Shown piece after piece: positions 34,189 through 40,145 of a stretch of 40,145 nucleotides of DNA; positions within the stretch are counted from its first letter, which is position 1; the number at the start of each line of letters is the position of its first letter. The position numbers and the translations under genes were made by a program. Source of the stretch: Planktomarina sp. GTDB taxonomy: Bacteria; Pseudomonadota; Alphaproteobacteria; Rhodobacterales; Rhodobacteraceae. The notes below the pieces were generated by a model. The model was not told the DNA's origin, did not search any database, and was given only the letters and a program-made list of their open reading frames with translations. The stretch lies in NCBI GenBank assembly GCA_020630015.1, contig JAHDCF010000025.1:1-40145 (forward strand), read 5' to 3'.

Positions 34189-34216
34189 ACTATAGGCAAA
34201 GATGCCCGCGCATCAA
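34189..34216 (-). promoter_or_regulatory. Putative promoter of the plsC–cdsA–lipoprotein operon
   Basis: On the minus strand TTGATG (34216–34211) and TATAGT (34194–34189) are 16 bases apart, in the gap after the isomerase gene. The expected leader before the plsC ATG is about 50 bases. Confidence 0.48.
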
Positions 34217-34243
34217 AGGAAAACACAAACTGCGCCGCCACAC

Positions 34244-35089
34244 TTATTCCGTGTCGCCACCCAAATCGTGCCAAATGTCTTCGATCCATGATTTTATTTG
34301 CAGCGCTTCTTCCCACCGGTTCGACATCTCTTTGCCATCGGGGCCTGTCATCGCGTATTCAGGCGGCCCAAGTTCACACAAAAAGATGCAATCGCCGTCT
34401 GCACGGGTTCGCCAATCGGCCAACCCTTCGCGCCACCAACCTTTGAAAAGCTCCACCCATTTTTGGTGCTGCGGGAAATCAAGCTGTAATTGAATTTGTT
34501 GGCGGCTGGCCACACGCCCCTGAAAACTGTCAGAGCGTTGCAGGATCCGCGAAATTAACCCCATGTCACGGTCGCTCAAAGGGAACCAAAATTCACGATC
34601 CACAACGTAGTGAGACAGGTCCGCACACATGCGCATCTCCGGGATCGCGTCCAAGAGACATAATGTGGAATACAAATCGTTTGTAATACAATTGCGGTGG
34701 GCCTCGAATTGAATGGGCACCCCAATTTCATCAGACATTTCGATCCATTTGCGAATAACGGGGATCATTCCGTCAACCGACAATGGCATCACTTGCCCGA
34801 TCACATCGACAAAGGGTGAGCCAAAATCTTTGGCCATGATCAAAGTTTCACGTAACGATTCAACGGTTTTGGGAAACGCAACAATAAGGGGGGTCAATCC
34901 ATGGCGTTCCATTAAGGGGCGCACTTCGTGGGCCTGGGCCACATCCCCTGCCCCCAAATCAATGGCCATGCCATCATACCCGGCACCGGCCACCATTTCA
35001 CAAACCTGTTCATAGGGCAGCTTCACGCCGGTTTGATCATGGGGCTGCATCGCCCAGAGGGATGTATATGTTTTCAACCGCTGCGGCAT
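34244..35089 (-). CDS. Sugar phosphate isomerase/epimerase-like TIM-barrel protein
   Basis: 281 aa from ATG 35089; GAGGGG, formed by the last codons of the desaturase gene, lies five bases upstream. It resembles the xylose-isomerase-like/AP-endonuclease-2 barrel: AGYDGMAIDLG, PLIVAF, IQFEAHRNC (metal-type E and H) and MCADLSHYV. The substrate is unknown. It is tightly linked to the desaturase, three bases apart on the same strand. There is no signal peptide. Confidence 0.78.
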   Translation of the reverse strand: MPQRLKTYTSLWAMQPHDQTGVKLPYEQVCEMVAGAGYDGMAIDLGAGDVAQAHEVRPLMERHGLTPLIVAFPKTVESLRETLIMAKDFGSPFVDVIGQVMPLSVDGMIPVIRKWIEMSDEIGVPIQFEAHRNCITNDLYSTLCLLDAIPEMRMCADLSHYVVDREFWFPLSDRDMGLISRILQRSDSFQGRVASRQQIQLQLDFPQHQKWVELFKGWWREGLADWRTRADGDCIFLCELGPPEYAMTGPDGKEMSNRWEEALQIKSWIEDIWHDLGGDTE

Positions 35090-35091
35090 GC

Positions 35092-36075
35092 TTACCCCTC
35101 GGCTTTCAGGCGCATCCGCCCGCCAGAGGTTGGAACCACCCAAACCTCATCCATGGGCCACTGGCTTTCGTCTTTTTGAGAAAGCTTCTTGATCACCTCG
35201 ATCTGAAACTCAATCCATCCCATGCGGTGAACTTCACCGGCCTGCGCTTCCAGTTTTGAATTCAAATCTTTCAATTTCCAAAATGGGACAGATGGGAACG
35301 TATGGTGAGCTGTGTGATATGGCATTTGCCAACACAACCACAGAACCAATGCATTTGCGCGCGTCGATCGTGTGTTTTCCAAAATATCATCTTCATGGCT
35401 AAGACCAAGATGTTCGATGGTATTTTGCAATTGATGGATCGGTTTGGTCAAAACCATGGGGATAATCCAAAATGTCAGCGGCGCCCAAGTTTGAAACGCA
35501 ATCGCCAAAATCGCGATCAATCCATACCCCAACAGATGCATGCGGCTTTCGAAGATGACTTTGGATTCTTCCTCAATCCGAATGTAGGGTTCAACAATGA
35601 CACCCCGCGCCCGGCGGATCACCCCAACAACACGATTGCGCCAATAGGTGATCCCAAACAGCCAAAGAAGATAGCTTTGCAAAGTGTAAGGTTCACGCAC
35701 CAGTTCGCCATCGCGTTCCCAATTTTGGGTATGGCTATGATGGGCAAAGTGCATGATTTGATCAAAATCGCGCGGGAAGATCATGAAAAAACCGATGAAG
35801 CGACCAAAAAATTCATTCACCTTACGGGTGGCGAAAACGGTTGAATGGCTCAATTCATGTTGGGCGGCGTAAAGAAAGTTGATCAATACGCCCAAAACCA
35901 AACCTGTCAAAAGAACCCACCAACTGCCGATGGCTTGGCTGTGCAAAACGCCGATGACCAAAATGGCCCCAAGATGCGATGCCATTTGAAGGCCACCTTT
36001 CACATCCGAGCGTTCGTTCAACGCCTTCAACTCTGCTGGATTAAGAATCTTTCTGCGTGAAAATGATGCGTCCAT
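35092..36075 (-). CDS. Membrane fatty acid desaturase
   Basis: 327 aa. All three histidine boxes for the di-iron site are visible: QHELSH near 72–77, HFAHHSH near 109–115 and YHTAHH near 256–261. Several transmembrane helices lie around them (about 31–70, 88–100 and 178–210). The family is FA_desaturase; regioselectivity and whether the acceptor is acyl-CoA, a lipid or a carotenoid cannot be told. It begins after the terminator of the acyl-CoA synthetase gene, so it probably has its own promoter in 36076–36148, which I could not pin down. Confidence 0.88.
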   Translation of the reverse strand: MDASFSRRKILNPAELKALNERSDVKGGLQMASHLGAILVIGVLHSQAIGSWWVLLTGLVLGVLINFLYAAQHELSHSTVFATRKVNEFFGRFIGFFMIFPRDFDQIMHFAHHSHTQNWERDGELVREPYTLQSYLLWLFGITYWRNRVVGVIRRARGVIVEPYIRIEEESKVIFESRMHLLGYGLIAILAIAFQTWAPLTFWIIPMVLTKPIHQLQNTIEHLGLSHEDDILENTRSTRANALVLWLCWQMPYHTAHHTFPSVPFWKLKDLNSKLEAQAGEVHRMGWIEFQIEVIKKLSQKDESQWPMDEVWVVPTSGGRMRLKAEG

Positions 36076-36148
36076 CTTTCCCCTCCCAAGGCTTTGGGAA
36101 GGGTAAACAACAAAGACGGTGGGTCAAGAGGTTTGCATTCATCATCAC

Positions 36149-36183
36149 AAAAGAAAACCCACGGCGAATTCAATCGCCGTGGG
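36149..36183 (-). terminator. Rho-independent terminator of the acyl-CoA synthetase gene
   Basis: A perfect ten-pair stem CCCACGGCGA (36158–36167) / TCGCCGTGGG (36174–36183) is followed on the minus strand by TTTTCTTTT (36157–36149). It separates the synthetase from the desaturase–isomerase pair. Confidence 0.9.
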
Positions 36184-36204
36184 TAGAATAGTCTATTTAT
36201 GGGT

Positions 36205-38079
36205 TCAGGCCCGATCCCAAGGGCGGGTAAACGACCCCAAAACATCCGTAATTTGGGCGTCATCTGCACCGCCAGAAACATGAGCGACCAAACCGCGCTG
36301 TTTGTCTTCCACAACGGATGTTACTTTTGCATCAACACCGGCATCAGAAAGGGCGGCGTTATAAATCCGAGTGATCGCAGATTTGCGCAGATCAGGTTTA
36401 AATACTTTGCCCACAGCCGTTTTGGGAAGTTCGTCCAAGATTTCGATATACTTCGGATGCGCTGCGCGTTCTGAAATATGCGCCTGCGCATAAGACATCA
36501 GGGCATCAACTGTCACATCCGCACCTTCAACCAATTCCACATAAGCGCATGGAATTTCACCGGCATGGGCATCAGGTTGACCAATTGCCCCCACGAAACC
36601 CACGGCCTCGTGCCCGGCAAGGGCCTCTTCAATTTCGGCGGGGTCAATGTTGTGACCGCCACGGATAATCAAATCTTTGGCGCGACCGGTGATGAAGAGA
36701 TACCCATCTTCATCCATCCGCCCAAGATCACCCGTGCGCAGATGCGTATCAAAATGATAAAGGTGTTCGTTTTTGGCGGCCTCTGTATAGGTGTTGCCTG
36801 CAAAGACCCCCGGGTTTGAAACGCAGATTTCACCAATTTCATTGGTGTCGCATTCCTTGGGGCCATCCGCGGTGTCCAACAAGATCTTCACGTCAGTATA
36901 AGGCAATGGAATACCCACCGACCCAATTTTCTTGGCGCCTTCATTTGGGTTACAGCTGACCAGACAGGTGGCTTCGGTTAGGCCGTAGCCTTCAACAACC
37001 TCAACGCCTGTGGCCTTTTCAAACCGCTTGAACAGTTCCACCGGCAACGGTGAAGAGCCGGAAAACGCGGTTTTCAACGATGATACATCCGCATCCACCG
37101 GACGCTGCATCAAAGCTGAAAGCGCTGTGGGCACGGTGATCATGAACGTCACGTTCCAGCGTTCGATCAACTTCCAGAAGTTATCAAACACCCCGTCCCC
37201 GCGATACCCTTGCGGCGTGGGGAAGATTACATGCGCCCCAGATGAAATCATCGCCATCAAGATCACATGGCACGCAAACACGTGGAACAGCGGCAGCGGA
37301 CAGATGATGTTGTCTTCGGGTTCAAACAAAAGTCTATCACCCAGCCAGCCGTTATAGATCATACCGGAATATTTGTGTTGTGCGACCTTGGGCATCCCTG
37401 TCGTTCCACCGGTGTGAAAATACGCGGCAACCCGATCACCTGTGCTGTCGGCAAAATCAAGCTCTGTATTTTGCTTGTCCACCTCAGCATTAAAATTCAT
37501 CACCTTTGCATTGCTTGTGTGCTTCACTTTCGGGCGGATCAATGGAACGATCAGCTTTTTCGCACCGGTCAGATACCGAAGCAAATCCACCTCAAGCACG
37601 TGTTCTACGTTCGGCGCCATGGCAACAGCTTCGGCTGCTTTTTGCGGCACGTCTGTTTTCGGGAAACCGCGCAATGTCACCAAAACCTTGGCATTGGTTT
37701 CGCGCAAGATTGCGGCGATTTGATCGGCCTCCAACAGCGGGTTGATTGGGTTTGCGATACCCGCAATCCCACCACCCAAAAGGGTGATCGCCGCCTCGTT
37801 ACAAACGGGCAACATATACGCGACCACATCCGTTTCCCCAACACCCAAGCGGCGAAACAGGTTGGCGGCTTGCACGGATTTATTGCGCATTTCCTGCCAT
37901 GTCAGGGTTTCTGCCGCATCCTTTGGTCCGGATGTGATCTGAAAACTAACCCCCGGCTTTGCGCCATGACGTTCTGAAACTGAATTCAAAAACTGGTAAA
38001 GCGTTGATGGAACATCGCGGTCTTCCCACGGCATTTCATTCACAACGGCATCAATATCGGCCTTTACGGCAAATCCCAT
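36205..38079 (-). CDS. Acyl-CoA synthetase (AMP-forming)
   Basis: 624 aa from ATG 38079, eight bases after GGGAGG. ANL-superfamily motifs run in order: FHTGGTTGMPKVAQHK (ATP P-loop), GYGLTEAT, TGDLGRMDEDGYLFITGRAKDLIIRGG, and the C-terminal KTAVGKVFKP with the adenylation lysine. It activates an acid to acyl-CoA through acyl-AMP. The length suggests a medium- or long-chain fatty-acid ligase of the FadD/acyl-CoA synthetase group; the chain length is unknown. It lies 95 bases downstream of the ABC transporter gene. A small CCCGA/TCGGG inverted repeat lies in its leader. Confidence 0.9.
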   Translation of the reverse strand: MGFAVKADIDAVVNEMPWEDRDVPSTLYQFLNSVSERHGAKPGVSFQITSGPKDAAETLTWQEMRNKSVQAANLFRRLGVGETDVVAYMLPVCNEAAITLLGGGIAGIANPINPLLEADQIAAILRETNAKVLVTLRGFPKTDVPQKAAEAVAMAPNVEHVLEVDLLRYLTGAKKLIVPLIRPKVKHTSNAKVMNFNAEVDKQNTELDFADSTGDRVAAYFHTGGTTGMPKVAQHKYSGMIYNGWLGDRLLFEPEDNIICPLPLFHVFACHVILMAMISSGAHVIFPTPQGYRGDGVFDNFWKLIERWNVTFMITVPTALSALMQRPVDADVSSLKTAFSGSSPLPVELFKRFEKATGVEVVEGYGLTEATCLVSCNPNEGAKKIGSVGIPLPYTDVKILLDTADGPKECDTNEIGEICVSNPGVFAGNTYTEAAKNEHLYHFDTHLRTGDLGRMDEDGYLFITGRAKDLIIRGGHNIDPAEIEEALAGHEAVGFVGAIGQPDAHAGEIPCAYVELVEGADVTVDALMSYAQAHISERAAHPKYIEILDELPKTAVGKVFKPDLRKSAITRIYNAALSDAGVDAKVTSVVEDKQRGLVAHVSGGADDAQITDVLGSFTRPWDRA

Positions 38080-38174
38080 AGTGTATCCTCCCATATCCCC
38101 GATTGTTTCGGGTTTTGCGGGATAAACTGCTGTGAATCTGTAATTTGTGCAAGGGTTGCCTTCGCAAAGTGACC

Positions 38175-39977
38175 TTACGTCCGCCGATCTTCCTCATCCG
38201 AGGCAAACTGCAATCGTGCCAAACGGGCATAAAGCCCCCCTTTTTTGACCAATTGTGCATGGGTGCCCCGATCAACGATGCGCCCGTTATCCATCACCAA
38301 TATGACATCCGCCGTTTTCACCGTGGCCAAACGATGTGCAACGACCAAGGTTGTTCGCCCCTGCGACAATGTTTGAAACGCGTTTTGAACCGCCGCTTCG
38401 CTTTCGGAATCCAAGGCTGAAGTTGCCTCATCCAGAAGCAAAACGGGCGCATCGCGCAGGATTGCACGGGCAATGGCGATGCGCTGTTTTTGCCCGCCTG
38501 ACAGCATCACACCACGTTCCCCGACATATGTGTCATACCCATCTGGAAGGGCTTCGATAAAATCGTGTGCCGCCGCCGCATGCGCCGCGGCAAGCACCGC
38601 CTCACGCGGCGCGTCTGGGCGACCAAAGGCAATGTTTTCATAGGCTGACGCAGCAAAAATCACCGGATCTTGCGGCACCAATGCGATGTGTTGGCGAAAA
38701 TCAGATCGCGCCATATCTCGTAAATCAATGCCCCCAAGGGTTATACGCCCCTGATCCGGATCAAAGAAACGTTGCATCAGCTGAATAACGGTGGATTTAC
38801 CGGCCCCCGACGGGCCCACAAGCGCCACTGTTTGCCCGGGATCAACCTGAAAGCTGACATTGTTTAGGGCCGGTGTATCAGGGCGACTGGGAAAGCTGAA
38901 ACCCACGCTTTGAAATTCAATCGGCCCCATGCGCGCTTCAATGGGCGATGTCGGGTCTTGCAGGCTGTCTTCTGCTTGCATCAATTCGACCAATCGTTCC
39001 GTTGCTCCTGCGGCCCGTTGAATTTCTGTCCATAACTCTGACAAAGCCGCCGCAGATGATGCAACCATCGCGGCGTAAATGACAAATTGCACCAATTCCC
39101 CTGCCGATAGCGCCCCATCGCGTACATTGGTGGCGCCAATCCAAAGAACGCCCAAGATACCAGAGAACACCACGCAAATTACCAATATGGTTATCAAGGC
39201 CCGCACAAAAATGCGTTCTTTGGCCGACGAAAAGGCATGCTCTGTGACATCGGAAAACCGGGCACGGCTGGTGGTTTCTTGGGTGAAGGCCTGAACCGTT
39301 TGCACCGCCAACAAGTTCTCGGATGCCTGCCCGGACGCCGCAGCGATCCAATCTTGGTTTTCCCGACTGAGACGCCGCAAACGACGGCCCAGCGCAAGAA
39401 TGGGTAATAAAATTACAGGCACAATCAACAAAACCATCCCTGTCATTTGTGGGGATGTCCACAACATCATCACCAAACCACCAGACAGCAAAAGGATATT
39501 TCTCAAAAACCAACTTGCCGATGATCCAACCACCGCCAACAACAAAGTTGTGTCGGTGGTGATGCGGCTTAAAACCTCGCCGGTCATGATGCGTTCAAAA
39601 TATGCCGGGCTCATCCCGATGACGCGATCAAAAACGGCTTTGCGAATATCGGCGACAACCCGTTCCCCCAACCGGGTAACTACGTAATACCGCAAACCGG
39701 TGCTGAGTGCGAAAAGGATACCGATGCCGATGGCAATCAGGAAATATGTGTCCAAAAGTGCCAAATCACCACTGCCGAATGCGTCGATCACCCGGCGGGC
39801 CGCCACGGGCAGAACCAAACTGACCGTCGCTGTCAAAAGCAAGGCAACCACAGCAACAATCACCAAAGGTCGATGCGGCCGAAAAAACGGAAGCAACGCC
39901 GACAAAACAGCCACATCGCGCGATTTGGCCCGATCTTCCGTCATATCAGATGCACTGTTCGGGGTGGTTTGTGACAT
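38175..39977 (-). CDS. Exporter-type ABC transporter, fused permease and ATPase
   Basis: 600 aa. Six transmembrane helices (about 35–330) are followed by the nucleotide-binding domain with Walker A GPSGAGKST (about 390), the Q-loop in ALVPQDPV, signature LSGGQKQR and Walker B VLLLDEAT with catalytic E. The H-loop is in VVAHRLAT. The MsbA/LmrA-like half-transporter architecture works as a homodimer. Lipid or drug export is plausible given the lipid genes around it, but the substrate is not shown. The ATG follows AGG about seven bases upstream. Confidence 0.92.
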   Translation of the reverse strand: MSQTTPNSASDMTEDRAKSRDVAVLSALLPFFRPHRPLVIVAVVALLLTATVSLVLPVAARRVIDAFGSGDLALLDTYFLIAIGIGILFALSTGLRYYVVTRLGERVVADIRKAVFDRVIGMSPAYFERIMTGEVLSRITTDTTLLLAVVGSSASWFLRNILLLSGGLVMMLWTSPQMTGMVLLIVPVILLPILALGRRLRRLSRENQDWIAAASGQASENLLAVQTVQAFTQETTSRARFSDVTEHAFSSAKERIFVRALITILVICVVFSGILGVLWIGATNVRDGALSAGELVQFVIYAAMVASSAAALSELWTEIQRAAGATERLVELMQAEDSLQDPTSPIEARMGPIEFQSVGFSFPSRPDTPALNNVSFQVDPGQTVALVGPSGAGKSTVIQLMQRFFDPDQGRITLGGIDLRDMARSDFRQHIALVPQDPVIFAASAYENIAFGRPDAPREAVLAAAHAAAAHDFIEALPDGYDTYVGERGVMLSGGQKQRIAIARAILRDAPVLLLDEATSALDSESEAAVQNAFQTLSQGRTTLVVAHRLATVKTADVILVMDNGRIVDRGTHAQLVKKGGLYARLARLQFASDEEDRRT

Positions 39978-40098
39978 CAGGTTGCCTGTTTGAAATCATC
40001 TTGTCGTCCCCTATCAGGTTGGGGTCTGGTGACAAGACTTCAACTTGACGCATTTCAGGCGTCAGCGAAGATGGAAATCGAACTGTGGTGAAGTTTGT

Positions 40099-40145
40099 TG
40101 GAGCGGGCGGCGGGAATCGAACCCGCGTCATCAGCTTGGAAGGCT
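40099..40145 (-). tRNA. tRNA-Gly (TCC), 3' part
   Basis: A truncated tRNA at the window edge. On the minus strand the anticodon loop CTTCCAA (TCC), a GCGGG-TTCGATT-CCCGC arm, the acceptor strand CGCCCGC and an encoded CCA are visible. The 5' part lies beyond 40145. Confidence 0.9.

Noticed and set aside
38098-38112. CCCGA/TCGGG inverted repeat in the acyl-CoA synthetase leader
   Set aside because: Arms of only five bases with no second copy; it could be chance.

Overview
The window looks like chromosome of a marine Rhodobacteraceae (Roseobacter-group) alphaproteobacterium. The evidence is the compact housekeeping run murA – DUF2948 – hisD – UPF0262 – LMW phosphatase – infA – maf – RNase G – yacG, which I recognise as a Rhodobacterales arrangement. 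Medium G+C, overlapping ATGA/TAATG gene junctions and the tripartite tricarboxylate (Tct) transporter fit the same group. No IS element, prophage or CRISPR array was seen.

Left part (1–7.5 kb, + strand). After the 3' end of tRNA-Cys comes an alginate-type exopolysaccharide locus: an Alg44-like PilZ/HlyD protein, an Alg8-like GT2 polymerase, a terminator, an AlgD-type GDP-mannose dehydrogenase and a large secreted RTX protein with a propeller-like middle. No alginate epimerase, lyase, acetylase or outer-membrane export gene accompanies them.

Sensory block (7.5–12.7 kb, – strand). A single-domain globin lies upstream of a FIST-domain (NosP-like) protein, a 925-aa hybrid histidine kinase and a LuxR-type response regulator. 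The first PAS domain of the kinase carries an apparently intact LOV (blue-light) signature. The leaders of the FIST operon and of alg44 share a near-identical 16-bp motif overlapping their -10 regions. This suggests, by inference only, that a light/NO sensing pathway controls the adjacent polysaccharide locus. This is the best candidate for an undescribed system here.

12.8–14 kb (+): a cytochrome b561 and an atypical Rieske-like protein form a small redox operon. 13.96–20.2 kb (–): the housekeeping operon, including a 56-aa yacG and a 52-aa basic protein, followed by tRNA-Thr.

20.5–26.7 kb: a TctDE-type two-component system with an extra ABC-type binding protein in its operon, divergent from tctCBA. 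26.7–30.7 kb (–): an operon of a β-hydroxyacid dehydrogenase, an aldehyde dehydrogenase, a serine acetyltransferase and a glyoxalase-like protein, headed by a clear promoter/operator and the remnant of a LysR-like regulator. 31.1–32.1 kb (+): an agmatinase-family hydrolase.

32.1–40.0 kb (–): lipid and envelope genes, namely a lipoprotein, a divergent CdsA with PlsC, a TIM-barrel isomerase with a fatty-acid desaturase, an acyl-CoA synthetase and an exporter-type ABC transporter. The window ends inside tRNA-Gly. Functions are read from motifs by eye; no database search was run.
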